Counted from the first letter of the stretch, positions 51,690 to 60,353 are shown. The stretch is DNA of 64,000 bases from HyVt-337 sp964428895 (GCA_964428895.1 CAYRZU010000004.1:26581-90580); one strand, 5' to 3'. Program-made: numbers and translations. The notes: generated from the sequence alone by a model not told the origin.

Positions 51690-52387
51690 GCGTCGTCCAG
51701 TAGGTCTTCCAGGTCGGCCCCTGGCGGATTGGGCGCGGGGCTAAGGGTAATCGTCTGAGGTCCCACCGGGTCGGCGGCCGACGCAGCCTGCGGCCCGAGG
51801 AACTCTCGGGCCGCCCGCAGCAGAGGCTCGTCCGGCGAAACCGGCAGGTCCACGGATTGGCAGGGCACGTAGCTGGTCAGCCGCGGCGCGGGTGGATCTG
51901 CCGCGGGCGGTGCGACTGGCCCAGCCGGCGCTTCGATCACCGGCGGGGGCGGATCAACGGGGACAGCCTCGATCGGCGGGACGGGCGACTCGGGGGCCAC
52001 GAGCTCGGGCGCTTCAGCAGGGCTGGCCGGCGCCACCGGCGCCGGCGTCGATGTCAGTTCACCGAGCAGGTCGGCTGGGTCGACCAGATGAATGCCGCGT
52101 AGGTCTTCGCTGGCCAGGCCCGCCGGCAAGGCGCCGTACCCCAGGATCTTGGCGCCGGCCTCCCGGGCGATATCCAGCAAGCTCCGGTGCCGACGCGCCA
52201 TGAGATGAAGGTCAATCACCAAGGCTGTAACGCCCCCCGCCAGGAGTTCGGCGCCTGCCTGGTAGGGGCTCTGAACGTGGATGACATCCAGCACGGTCGT
52301 CGCTCGAGAGCCGTCGCAATCGAACGGGTCGGCCGGCGAAACCACCACCACCCGCCTGCGAGAATGAACACCATCGGTCAACACCAT
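51686..52387 (-). CDS. Receiver-like protein with long Pro/Ala-rich tail, partner of the diguanylate cyclase
   Basis: The protein has 233 residues. Residues 10-110 look like a receiver fold (RVVVVSPADPFDCDG; ALVIDLHLMARRHRSLLD), keeping an Asp at the phosphoacceptor place but lacking clear Thr and Lys partners. The rest is Pro/Ala/Val rich and presumably disordered, ending LEDLLDDA. The stop overlaps the cyclase start (ATGA), so both are coupled. AGGAG lies only one base before the ATG, so a GTG or TTG one or two codons later may be the true start. It may set the cyclase activity. Confidence 0.7.
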   Translation of the reverse strand: MVLTDGVHSRRRVVVVSPADPFDCDGSRATTVLDVIHVQSPYQAGAELLAGGVTALVIDLHLMARRHRSLLDIAREAGAKILGYGALPAGLASEDLRGIHLVDPADLLGELTSTPAPVAPASPAEAPELVAPESPVPPIEAVPVDPPPPVIEAPAGPVAPPAADPPAPRLTSYVPCQSVDLPVSPDEPLLRAAREFLGPQAASAADPVGPQTITLSPAPNPPGADLEDLLDDA

Positions 52388-52626
52388 ACTCCTGACGTCT
52401 CCGCTACCTCCGGGCCCGCCCCAACTCCCTGCACCTGCTATTGTAGATCATGGCGCCGGGCCTTGCACGGATTTGGCGGGCCGACGGACGATTCCGCCGG
52501 CATCGGAACGAGACCCTATAGCCCGTCCGGCCTCTCCCGTCAACATGTTAGGCCGAGCGGACCGCACATGAAACGGCCCCGCCGCCATCAGGCAACGGGG
52601 CCGTGTGGGTGGGTGTCTTCCCTCGG
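52388..52626. promoter_or_regulatory. 239-base region: promoter side of the receiver gene and end of the OmpA-like gene
   Basis: No gene is seen. A TACAAT on the minus strand (ATTGTA at 52440-52445) may be the -10 of the receiver-cyclase operon; its -35 is poor. The other half holds the terminator of the OmpA-like gene. Confidence 0.35.
52569..52604 (-). terminator. Terminator of the OmpA-like lipoprotein gene
   Basis: On the minus strand, ACGGCCCCG (52604-52596) and CGGGGCCGT (52581-52573) form a 9-pair stem with a 14-base loop, followed by TTTCAT. It lies about 23 bases after the stop. The T-run is short. Confidence 0.6.
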
Positions 52627-53415
52627 CTAGCGCACCGTGACGAACTGCCCCTTTGGCACGAGCCAGATTTCCACGCGACGGTTCGCCGCGTTGCCCTTGT
52701 TTCCTTCGGCATTGGGGACGACGGGCTGGAACTGCCCAAAGCCGATCACCGCTACCCTCGTCGGGTCCACGCCGGCGTCGGTCAGCACCTTCTCGACCTC
52801 CACCGCCCGGTGCACCGACAGGTACCAGTTGTTGGGGTGCCGGCGCTTGGTCGCTTCCTGGACGATCGGCACATCATCGGTATGACCGGCGATGTAGACG
52901 TTAAACTGCGACGCGCCGCCGGAGTTGACGATGCCGGCCAGCCGACTGAGGGCATCGAAGGCCGCCGGTTTGATATCCACGCTGCCCCTGGCGAAGGTCA
53001 GGTCCGCCTTCAGCTTGACCATGCCGTATTGCTCGGAGAACTCCAGCACGTCCGGCATACTCGCCGCCAGTTCCTGCAGCGCTAAATTCACCGGCTCGGG
53101 CAGAACCACCGTCTTGTTGAGTTGCTCTTCGTACCGCATGTACAGATCGTCATACTTCATCTGCAGGTCCTGGTTTTGCTGAACCAACATAGCGACCTGC
53201 TCATCCACCGGGCCGTGCGCCTCCAGCTGGGCCAGCAGATCCTCGTTCTCCGCTAGCAACTCATCCTTGTCCCGCTCGCAGCCCTTGAGCTGATCGGACA
53301 ACTTGCGATTCAGGCTGTTGGCCTTATCGAGCTTCGATTTCTCGACCATACAACCGCCGGCGCTCATGGCGCCGATGATGAGCACAATCATCCCGACGAC
53401 GTGTAAGTTTCTCAT
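52627..53415 (-). CDS. OmpA-domain peptidoglycan-associated lipoprotein (Pal/MotB-like)
   Basis: The protein has 262 residues with AAAGGA before the ATG. The signal ends in a lipobox (MSAGGC). A coiled coil of about 80 residues (LNRKLSDQLKGCERDKDELLAENEDLL...) leads to the OmpA domain: VNVYIAGHTDDVP-like FNVYIAGHTDDVPI, LSVHRAVEVEKVL and VIGFGQFQPVVPN, ending ANRRVEIWLVP. It binds peptidoglycan non-covalently and links it to the membrane. It is separate from a Tol cluster here. Confidence 0.93.
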   Translation of the reverse strand: MRNLHVVGMIVLIIGAMSAGGCMVEKSKLDKANSLNRKLSDQLKGCERDKDELLAENEDLLAQLEAHGPVDEQVAMLVQQNQDLQMKYDDLYMRYEEQLNKTVVLPEPVNLALQELAASMPDVLEFSEQYGMVKLKADLTFARGSVDIKPAAFDALSRLAGIVNSGGASQFNVYIAGHTDDVPIVQEATKRRHPNNWYLSVHRAVEVEKVLTDAGVDPTRVAVIGFGQFQPVVPNAEGNKGNAANRRVEIWLVPKGQFVTVR

Positions 53416-53493
53416 AGCGTTCTGTCCTTTCGCTCGCGGCCAGGCCCTGGCCCCCGCGATGCGGTTGGGTTTACGTTCTGTGGACGCTGGGCT

Positions 53494-54480
53494 CTAGCCA
53501 CCCGCTCGTTGGATGGCGGCCTGTCGCTCCGCGGCGGACTTGCTGATCATGAATCCCGCCAACGCGCCGATACCCAGCACAGCCACCGACCCGATGATCA
53601 CGGCAAAGAAGTTATCTCCCAGCCACGCTGCGAAGGGCGGGTTGAACTTGAGCATCGCCGACAGCGCCAGCGCCGCCGCCACCATGCCGATGACCACACA
53701 CCCGACGATCATGCCGCCGAACAGGCCCGCCATGGGGTCGACTTCCTCGACCACCATCGGCTCGGCCGCAACCGCAATCGTGCTGGTGCTGGCCAACCCG
53801 CTGAGGCCTGCGCTGAGTTCCTCGCCGATCAGCTCGGGGGCTTCTTCCGAGTCGGCGTCGATGTGTTCGAGAATCTCGGCGCCCAGGGAGGTGTCGTCGC
53901 TCTCGCGGGTCAGGTCCAACAGCCCCGAACCGCTGCCGACGCCTTCCATGGCGATTTGTTCTTCCAGCGTGGGCGAGACTTGCGTTTGGGCCATCGGATC
54001 GGCGGCTTCGACCTCGAAATCGCCGGTATCGAAAATGCTGCCGCCCTCTTCAACCGCGATGGCGGTGCCGTCTTTGTCGTCCTCGGTGCCGCTGACGTCG
54101 TCGGCCTCGGTGGCCAGGTCCACCGCATCGGCGTAGGCGCCGCTTTCAGGTGTTCCCAGGGAAATCGGCGTAAGGCTAGACCCATCGGCATCCATGCTGG
54201 CGTCGGTGTCCTCGCCGGCCGAGCTGAGCGACAGCTCGATCTCGTCGTCGCCCAAGGACGTGTCGGCCGGGGTCAGCACGATCTCGTCGGCGGTCGGTTC
54301 GGCGCCGCCCAGGCCCATCTCGCCGGCCAGCGCGTCGACCTCTTCGGCGTTGTACATGTTGCGAAGACCGTCTTTGAAGACGCGAATCTTCTCTTCGGAC
54401 ACGTACTGGCTGAGGTCGTCGACACTGCAGCCCAGTTTGGCGGCGGCTTCTTCTTCGTTGTAGTACATCTTCTTACCCAT
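53494..54480 (-). CDS. HTH-acidic linker-membrane protein, unknown family
   Basis: The protein has 328 residues with AGGAGT upstream. Residues 1-55 form a MerR/excisionase-like helix-turn-helix (YYNEEEAAAKLGCSVDDLSQYVSEEKI-like segment with RVFKDGLRNMYNAEEVDAL). A long Asp/Glu/Ser-rich low-complexity linker (about 60-245) follows, then two helices (about 255-280 and 293-313) and a short basic C-terminus. The domain order is the reverse of a typical transmembrane sensor, with N-terminal DNA- or protein-binding part in the cytoplasm. The next gene starts 12 bases downstream. Function unknown. Confidence 0.72.
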   Translation of the reverse strand: MGKKMYYNEEEAAAKLGCSVDDLSQYVSEEKIRVFKDGLRNMYNAEEVDALAGEMGLGGAEPTADEIVLTPADTSLGDDEIELSLSSAGEDTDASMDADGSSLTPISLGTPESGAYADAVDLATEADDVSGTEDDKDGTAIAVEEGGSIFDTGDFEVEAADPMAQTQVSPTLEEQIAMEGVGSGSGLLDLTRESDDTSLGAEILEHIDADSEEAPELIGEELSAGLSGLASTSTIAVAAEPMVVEEVDPMAGLFGGMIVGCVVIGMVAAALALSAMLKFNPPFAAWLGDNFFAVIIGSVAVLGIGALAGFMISKSAAERQAAIQRAGG

Positions 54481-54491
54481 TGGGCAGACTC

Positions 54492-54956
54492 CTATGGGTT
54501 CAGGTCCACGGGGGACACGTCATCGGGGCCTTCGCCTCCCGGTTGCGTGGTGGGTTCGACCGCCGGCGGCTCGACGTCGGTCAGCCGCGGGTGCTGTCGG
54601 ACCAACTCACGGATTTCGCGGGGGCTGGGCTCGGTGTTATAGTCGTCCAACTGGCTATCGAACGCGAAAGTTCGGGCGGCCAGCAGGCGGAGCTTCTTTT
54701 GCGGGCTGACATACTGATATACGCATAGCGTCTGGTTGTTCAGGTCGACCAGATAGATGCCGTAGCTATCGCGGGTGATCTGTCCGGTAACAGCCATCAC
54801 GTTCGGCGGGGCGGCAAAGCCCGACCCCGACGGGTCGTCGACCGCCCGCCCTAGCTGGACCAGCACGCCGGAGGTCAGCAGGGCCAACCCCCCCACGATC
54901 AGCCAGCGGGTCCGTAGGCTGATAGTTCTGGTGATGGTGTGGTTGGCGTTGTTCAT
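54492..54956 (-). CDS. Small single-pass membrane protein, unknown
   Basis: The protein has 154 residues from ATG 54956; an earlier in-frame start at 54980 lies too near the promoter to be favoured. A basic N-terminus and one helix (WLIVGGLALLTSGVLVQLG) precede a periplasmic domain beginning with ITRDSYGIYLVDLNNQTLCVYQY, a small beta segment, then LDDYNTEPSPREIRELVRQH and a Pro-rich end. It looks like the short conserved planctomycete proteins reading one property of the envelope, but no function is known. Own promoter (55005-55032). Confidence 0.7.
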   Translation of the reverse strand: MNNANHTITRTISLRTRWLIVGGLALLTSGVLVQLGRAVDDPSGSGFAAPPNVMAVTGQITRDSYGIYLVDLNNQTLCVYQYVSPQKKLRLLAARTFAFDSQLDDYNTEPSPREIRELVRQHPRLTDVEPPAVEPTTQPGGEGPDDVSPVDLNP

Positions 54957-55004
54957 GCCTATAGACGCTACCCAACGCACGCGTACGTGCGCAATGCGAG
55001 TTTG

Positions 55005-55032
55005 ATTATAGACCCGCCCATGGGCCGTTCAA
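55005..55032 (-). promoter_or_regulatory. Sigma70 promoter of the 54.5-kb membrane protein gene
   Basis: On the minus strand TTGAAC (55032-55027), 16 bases, TATAAT (55010-55005). The -10 is perfect; the leader is about 40 bases and contains GCACGCGTACGTGC-type dyad sequence. Confidence 0.75.
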
Positions 55033-55125
55033 GTGCTTTCAAACCGCCCGCGGACGTTGAGACATAGGGACTTATCGGCATTTGGCGGACGAATGGATTA
55101 GCCGATCCGATGGGCTTGGCGGTAG

Positions 55126-55410
55126 TTATCGGCCCTTTTCTTCCGCGATCGGGCCGGGCCGATCAGAGCCTACCAACGAGGACATTTTTTGCTGTTGTGG
55201 GCCATGCAAGTGAGCGATTTGGTCATCGGTGAAATGCTGCCGGACGAAGTCAGCCACGTCGAAATCGTCCCACCAGCAGGTCAGTGTGCGCTCGCAGGGG
55301 ATCTCGTCAGATTCGCTTCGGCAGTACTCGAACGCCACCTCGTGTCCCAGTTTGGGGCATCGCCGCTTCTTATCGTCGTAAGACGTTACAGGAACAGTTC
55401 TTTCGGCCAT
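55126..55410 (-). CDS. Small conserved Cys-rich protein, unknown function
   Basis: The protein has 94 residues with GGAGG before the ATG. Four Cys (RRCPKLGHEVAFEYCR, IPCERTLTCWWDDFDV) are spaced as in a small zinc- or cluster-binding domain. A C-terminal helix (DVADFVRQHFTDDQIAHL) follows. It stands alone. The Cys pattern CPxLGHxVxFxYC is striking and may be diagnostic of a family I cannot name. Confidence 0.7.
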   Translation of the reverse strand: MAERTVPVTSYDDKKRRCPKLGHEVAFEYCRSESDEIPCERTLTCWWDDFDVADFVRQHFTDDQIAHLHGPQQQKMSSLVGSDRPGPIAEEKGR

Positions 55411-55526
55411 GGCCCGGCCTCCGATCCCTTCCGGCTTCCAAAGCGTACTCTAGAGGAATTGTACCGACCGTCCAGGCCGTCGGCCACTGCTGGCCGAAGG
55501 AATACGGGGAACCTCGGGGGCAAGAG

Positions 55527-56285
55527 CTACTCGCCGCAGCAGTCCGATTCATACGCCCAGACGAACTGGACCGGCGCGCCGAAGGTGTCCTCCAACGCCA
55601 ACCGATGCACCTCGAAGGCGGCGATCTTGGTCTCGTAGATGCCGTGGATGACCAGCGACCAGCCGTCATCGGTGGCCCGAACCTCGTGGGCGAAGTTGCG
55701 CCCGTCGTCGGGGCCCGAGCACCCCCAAATTTCCTCGACCGCCCCCGTTACCCGGTCCAGCCACACCAGGCGAATGCCGCCCCCCTGTTGGCCGGGCACG
55801 GTCTGGATGACCACCAGCAAACGGTGGGGTTGGCCCATGTCGTAGAGGGCGTATTGCTCGCGCCAACTGGCCTTGGCGGCGATGGGAACAGCCACGTAGG
55901 CCGGGGCCCGCCCGGGCAGGGCGAAGATCGTCACGCCGATGTCGGCCCGAGCGTCGGCTGCCACGTCGCCTTGAACCGCCACCGCTCGGCAGATCGTGGC
56001 GCCGCGCTCCAGCGATTGTTGTTGCGGGACACGGTGTTGGGCGTCGTAAACGTAGTCGGCCGCCCGGTAGACCCGTGCGTTGCCCTTGGCCCTCTCAGCC
56101 GCGACGACCTTGTCCAGGACCGACTTCATCATCTTCTGGCCGTCGCCCCATTCGGTGGTCCAGCCGATGTTGACGATCGCCAAACTCGTCACGGAGACCT
56201 CTTCCGAGCGCCGGCAACCCGGCAGGGCCGCCAACACCAACGCCGCCGAAAATGTCCACACCGCTCGGTTCACGTCGACCGCCAT
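55527..56285 (-). CDS. Lipoprotein of unknown function
   Basis: The protein has 252 residues with a lipoprotein signal (TFSAALVLAALPGCRRSEE). The rest is a mixed alpha/beta domain without a recognised motif; VAVPIAAKASWREQYALYDMG, GIRLVWLDRVTGAVEEIWG and the Cys-rich end ESDCCGE are notable. It follows the GH127 gene by 18 bases on the same strand, so both may be co-transcribed, with the lipoprotein acting on the cell surface. Confidence 0.72.
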   Translation of the reverse strand: MAVDVNRAVWTFSAALVLAALPGCRRSEEVSVTSLAIVNIGWTTEWGDGQKMMKSVLDKVVAAERAKGNARVYRAADYVYDAQHRVPQQQSLERGATICRAVAVQGDVAADARADIGVTIFALPGRAPAYVAVPIAAKASWREQYALYDMGQPHRLLVVIQTVPGQQGGGIRLVWLDRVTGAVEEIWGCSGPDDGRNFAHEVRATDDGWSLVIHGIYETKIAAFEVHRLALEDTFGAPVQFVWAYESDCCGE

Positions 56286-56303
56286 TATGTGTCGCCGAAA
56301 CGA

Positions 56304-58340
56304 CTATCGCCACAACTGCGCGTCGGGGGAATCTTCCACCGTCGGTAGCACGCTCATGCGCAGCCGAGCGCAACCCATCGGAACCAGCGTAATCGTCTGC
56401 ACGCGTCCGCCGGCCTTGATGGGGCTGGTCTGCAGCTCGCCCACCGTCAGGTCCTCGCCCAGCGTCCACTTGCCGATCCGCTTGGCCCGGGCCTTGATCT
56501 CGATCGGAGCGTGAGCCTGCGTCCAAGGCTGATCGTGCTTAAGGCCCTTCTCGACGACCTCGAAGCTCTTCTTGGGATCGCCCTCGAGCACCAGCCCGTA
56601 GTTCCACGGCGTGGTGGGAAACACTTCCCAGCCGGGCCATCTCTGGGTGTCGGCCTCGGGCCAAATCTCCGAGCTGTCGTGGGTGACCCACTTCTCGCCG
56701 ATCTTCACCGAGTAGCTTAGCGGGCCGCGATCAACCGTCACGGCGCCCGTGCGGGGCCAGGTCGTTAGCGACAGTTGCATCTTCATCTCGAAGATGACGG
56801 TATCGCCCTTGGACCACTTGCGGTCGATGCACAGGTACTTGCCCGGCTCGGCCTGCACGTTGGCGACCTTGCCGGCTACGCGCAACTTGCAGCCCACCGC
56901 CCAGCGCGGCACGCGCAGGTACAGGGGGAACTTCACGCCGGCGGCCCTGGCGGGCGTGACCGTCAGCTTCACGCGCCCATTGAACGGATAGTCGGTCTGC
57001 TCCTTGATGGTCACTTCCTCGCCGGCCGGGCCGACCTTGGCGGTGACCTCGCTGGCCGCGTACAGCCAAGCGGCCAGGCCGTTATCAGAAGTGGCTTGCC
57101 AGAGGTTCTGGGCGTACCACGGCCAGCCCATGGCCACGTTGTGCTGGCAGCAGCGGTAGACTTCATGCGGCGAGTAATTGAGCTGCTCGCACTTGTTGAA
57201 GAAGTCGTGCTTATCCGACCCGTCCAGTTGCGGCACGTTGGCGCAGGTCAGGTAGTGCAGGCCCTTCAACTCGGGATCCTGCGAGGCCGGGAAGTGGTTG
57301 AGGATTACATCCTCGCAGCGATCGGCGTACAGCGCGTCGCCGGTCGCTCGGCCCAACAGGTAGAAGCTCTTGGCGAACTCGGTCATGCCGCAGGTTTCAA
57401 AGCCTTGCCTCGGGTCGACCTTGCCGTCCCGGATGCATTCGTCGGCTCCGTAGATGCCTCGCGGCTGTTGGCCCCAGGTGCCCATATGCTGGGCGTACCA
57501 GTATTCGGTCTGCTCCAGGTGCCACTTCCGCCCCGACTGCTGGTAGTAGATGCCCGGGTAGCTGAACCGCTGTGTGAAGTTCACGATGTGGCGGGCGACC
57601 CAGTTGTCGTCCGGGCCACCCAGGTGGTGCCAGAACCGCGTCGCCAAATCCAACAGCCACGCCTCGCGCGTCTGGTTATAGAGCCAATAGATCTGCGGAA
57701 CCATGTCGACGGCGCGGGGGATCTGCACCGTGATCTTCCACTCGCCGAACTCCGGCGCCACATCGATGCCCCGCGTTAGCGCCGGAATAAACTCGGCCTC
57801 GGGAATGTCGCGACAGTAGCCGAAGAAATCCGTCAGCAACGGCAGCACGCGCTTGTCGCGCGTCAGCTCGTGGTGCTGGATCAGCGCGTCGTTCATCACC
57901 ATGTGAGGCCACAGGTCCGTGACCTTCCACTTGCCGTTCTTGCTCCGGAAATCCTTGCAGTAGCTCGGGCCGTAGTAGCCGTCGCGCTGGCCGGACGCCA
58001 GGATGGTCTCCATCCACTCGTCCGCCAACTCATTGCAGCGGGCGTCGCCGGTGAGCTTGGCCATCGGGTAGAAGCCGCGGAACCAGTAGGCCTGCTCTTC
58101 CCAGCCTTCAACGTCCCCACCCAGCCAGCCGTTGTTGGGCTGCACGAAGCTGCTGACCTCGGCGAGGCGCCCCGTCATGCCATCGACCATCAGCTCAAGC
58201 TGATGGGCCAACCACCCCTTGGCTCGGACCGCCCCCAGCGGCAGCTTAACCAACGGATTAGCCAGCAGCGGCGCGCGGTTGCAGACATAGTGCTTATTGC
58301 GTTTGGTCGTGCTCGGTGAGTCGACAACGGTGACCTTCAT
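56304..58340 (-). CDS. GH127-type glycosidase (beta-L-arabinofuranosidase-like, DUF1680)
   Basis: The protein has 678 residues with AAGGAG before the ATG. The alpha/alpha barrel carries the Zn/Cys active site of the family: Glu315 and Cys317 (GFETCGMTEF) and Cys397-Cys398 (YRCCQHNVAMGWP), one Cys being the nucleophile; Glu301 is a candidate acid/base. C-terminal beta domains follow (VTVDRGPLSYSV). No signal peptide, so the substrate is imported or the enzyme is leaderless. It removes beta-L-arabinofuranose or a related furanose from plant glycans. The missing neighbours (no transporter) make it a lone glycan gene. Confidence 0.9.
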   Translation of the reverse strand: MKVTVVDSPSTTKRNKHYVCNRAPLLANPLVKLPLGAVRAKGWLAHQLELMVDGMTGRLAEVSSFVQPNNGWLGGDVEGWEEQAYWFRGFYPMAKLTGDARCNELADEWMETILASGQRDGYYGPSYCKDFRSKNGKWKVTDLWPHMVMNDALIQHHELTRDKRVLPLLTDFFGYCRDIPEAEFIPALTRGIDVAPEFGEWKITVQIPRAVDMVPQIYWLYNQTREAWLLDLATRFWHHLGGPDDNWVARHIVNFTQRFSYPGIYYQQSGRKWHLEQTEYWYAQHMGTWGQQPRGIYGADECIRDGKVDPRQGFETCGMTEFAKSFYLLGRATGDALYADRCEDVILNHFPASQDPELKGLHYLTCANVPQLDGSDKHDFFNKCEQLNYSPHEVYRCCQHNVAMGWPWYAQNLWQATSDNGLAAWLYAASEVTAKVGPAGEEVTIKEQTDYPFNGRVKLTVTPARAAGVKFPLYLRVPRWAVGCKLRVAGKVANVQAEPGKYLCIDRKWSKGDTVIFEMKMQLSLTTWPRTGAVTVDRGPLSYSVKIGEKWVTHDSSEIWPEADTQRWPGWEVFPTTPWNYGLVLEGDPKKSFEVVEKGLKHDQPWTQAHAPIEIKARAKRIGKWTLGEDLTVGELQTSPIKAGGRVQTITLVPMGCARLRMSVLPTVEDSPDAQLWR

Positions 58341-58498
58341 GGATCCATCTCCTTAGACCGCCGCCCAGCCAGCGACGAGCGGACAATCATAGGGAATTCC
58401 ATCCCGTCGGCCAAGGGGAACCGTCAGCCACTAGCTGCACCGTTGCCTGGGCGTCCCCGCGCTGCGGCGCGTCAACCTGGATCGGCAAGGCGCCCGGG

Positions 58499-59356
58499 TT
58501 ACTCTTCGTCCACGGCCAGCCCTGACCACGTCCGGTTGTTACCTACGCCCGGGATCACCACACCGCCTTCATCCAGTTCGTAGCCAAGCTCGGCCAGTGT
58601 CATCAGATCGCTGTGGCCATCGACAAAGGAAACGCTGACCTTCTCGCCATGCCGGGCCTCCGCCGGCGAGTGACCGATCGGTCCGTCCTTGCCCTCGGTG
58701 GGGCCGAATTTGGTCACGCCCTTGCTGGCGGCCAGCTTGGGCGGGTCCAGCGTGTACGAATGCTGCCCGTGGTTGGCGGCGCCGCCTCGGCTGTCGGCAA
58801 AGATGACCGTCAGCGCCGGCGCTTCGATCTGATCCTCGGAAACCGGGAAGTTCGTGTAGACGCCGTCTTCGACCGCCCGAGAGTCGCCCAGGTACTGGTA
58901 GTTGTACCCGTAGGCGCCATTGCGAATGTCTCGCTCGTATGGGCCCGTGAACGACGGACACATGAAGTGATCGTTGGTCATCTCGCGCGTGTCGTCATCC
59001 CCGAAGCTCGCGCCCGCATAGTCCGACGGATCGATGGCCGGGCCGGCGCCCTGATCCAGGAACCACTGCCACCGAGGCTTTTCGCGCCCGTGTTCGTTCA
59101 CGTAGGTGCTGCCGTCGGGGTTGTACTTCATGCGAACCGGGAAGAACTTCGATTCGTTGTCGGCCAGGTACATCTGCCCGGACATGGCCAATCGCCGGGC
59201 GTTGCTCAAGCACACCGTCTGACGCGCGTAGCGGCGCGCCTGGGTCAGAGACGGCAACAGGAGCGTCGCCAGCAAGGCGATGATGGAGATCACCAAGAGC
59301 AGTTCAAGCAGTGTAAAGCCTCGTCCTCGTGTTGTTGCGAGAGTCTTTCCAGCCAT
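58499..59356 (-). CDS. Type II secretion-type pseudopilin with H-X9-DG motif
   Basis: The protein has 285 residues from ATG 59356 (AAAGGA upstream; the longer frame to 59383 is rejected). The prepilin motif is RGFTLLELLLVISIIALLATLLLPSL, with Glu5 of the mature protein, then TQARRYARQTVCLSNARRLA. Close to the end HGEKVSVSFVDG fits H-X9-DG. Unlike the 22.9-kb protein, the leader is of normal length. Both are planctomycete pseudopilins whose partners are elsewhere. Confidence 0.93.
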   Translation of the reverse strand: MAGKTLATTRGRGFTLLELLLVISIIALLATLLLPSLTQARRYARQTVCLSNARRLAMSGQMYLADNESKFFPVRMKYNPDGSTYVNEHGREKPRWQWFLDQGAGPAIDPSDYAGASFGDDDTREMTNDHFMCPSFTGPYERDIRNGAYGYNYQYLGDSRAVEDGVYTNFPVSEDQIEAPALTVIFADSRGGAANHGQHSYTLDPPKLAASKGVTKFGPTEGKDGPIGHSPAEARHGEKVSVSFVDGHSDLMTLAELGYELDEGGVVIPGVGNNRTWSGLAVDEE

Positions 59357-59483
59357 GGTCGTTGTCCTTTCTGGGCGCGGCAAGACCGTCCGCGCGGAAG
59401 GGGGTCAGAAGGAGCTGGCTGGCTCGGCCGAGAGGGCCTGGGCTGGCTGGCGTGTCCGCCTTCAGCAAATGCCGAAGGCAACA

Positions 59484-59666
59484 TCATTTGGTCAGTATCA
59501 ACTTGCCGTTTCGTGTAATCCGAAGGCGATACTCCTGGCCGTCGTGGATCAGCCGGATCTCGCGAGCGCCGGCGAACAGGGATTCAACATCCATCACCAC
59601 CAAGCCGCTCAGCCGAAGCGGAGACGGCAACTCACGGACAGGGGGATGGTCTGTCTTGCCATTCAT
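59484..59666 (-). CDS. hemP: HemP/HmuP-family hemin uptake protein
   Basis: The protein has 60 residues. The conserved C-terminal half SLFAGAREIRLIHDGQEYRLRITRNGKLILTK is diagnostic (RLR-T-x-GKLILTK ending). Such small proteins occur in heme/iron operons and can activate heme-uptake genes. It starts 21 bases after the DtxR-type gene, so it should be iron-controlled by it. No heme transporter is in the window. Confidence 0.88.
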   Translation of the reverse strand: MNGKTDHPPVRELPSPLRLSGLVVMDVESLFAGAREIRLIHDGQEYRLRITRNGKLILTK

Positions 59667-59687
59667 CTCTCGTCGGTTGCACCGGCG

Positions 59688-60230
59688 CTAGTCGGCCTGC
59701 GACGACGCCAGAGGACACACCCCGTCAAGGCATTCCAACCCGCAGCACGGGCACATGCCCTCGGGGCGACCTCGACAGACGGGGCAGTTCTCGCCCAATC
59801 GGTCCTCCAGGACGCCGGTCAGGTCGTTCTCATTCCAATAATCGATCAGCGCGAACAGCCGGCGCGTAGTAGGCCCATCGATGAGGTTCTCCACGCGGCA
59901 GCTCTCGCGGTGGGCCTGCTCGTCCGAGAGGCCCAGAACTTCCGTCAAGAAGCGTTCGACCACCGTGTGTCGGGCCTTGAGCCCGGCGACCGCCCGGGCC
60001 CCTTCAGCTGTCAGGCGAAAGAAGTGATTGTCGTCCTGCTCGACATAGCCCGACGACTTCAACGACTGCATCGCCACCGACACGCTGCCACGCGTGATGT
60101 CCAGCCTCCGGGCCACGTCCGTCACCCGAGCATAACCTTGCCGATCTATCAACTCGTCAACGGCCAGCAGGTGGTGAGCCGCGCTATGGGTGAGCCCCTC
60201 AGGGCCAAACTTCTGTTGGATGGCTGACAT
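59688..60230 (-). CDS. DtxR/MntR-family metal-dependent repressor with Cys-rich tail
   Basis: The protein has 180 residues from ATG 60230; an in-frame ATG at 60251 lies inside the operator. The winged helix-turn-helix is clear (ARVTDVARRLDITRGSVSVAMQSLKSSGYVEQ) and the dimer/metal domain has RHTVVERFLTEVLGLSDEQAHRESCRVENLID (Cys/Glu/His ligands). The C-terminus has seven Cys in about 25 residues (NCPVC, MCPCCGLEC, GVCPL), unlike DtxR or MntR, and could bind a metal or Fe-S cluster. An inverted-repeat operator overlaps its promoter. Confidence 0.9.
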   Translation of the reverse strand: MSAIQQKFGPEGLTHSAAHHLLAVDELIDRQGYARVTDVARRLDITRGSVSVAMQSLKSSGYVEQDDNHFFRLTAEGARAVAGLKARHTVVERFLTEVLGLSDEQAHRESCRVENLIDGPTTRRLFALIDYWNENDLTGVLEDRLGENCPVCRGRPEGMCPCCGLECLDGVCPLASSQAD

Positions 60231-60238
60231 GGCGGTGA

Positions 60239-60270
60239 AGTATACAAACATCTGTTTGAATATCCAAACA
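60239..60270 (-). promoter_or_regulatory. DtxR-type promoter/operator
   Basis: On the minus strand a -10 TATACT (60244-60239) lies 8 bases before the ATG at 60230, so the transcript is leaderless or nearly so. TGTTTGAATATCCAAACA (60253-60270) is an 18-base near-perfect palindrome, and CAAACA (60245-60250) with TGTTTG (60253-60258) makes a second, tightly spaced dyad. Three half-sites alternate across the promoter. Autorepression is the simplest reading. Confidence 0.75.
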
Positions 60271-60353
60271 AAAAGCCGAAAAACACAACGGAAATGGAAA
60301 TGTGGTAACAGGCTGCCATAAAAAGCTTTGTCGCTTCTTCTCTGGAGATTAGG

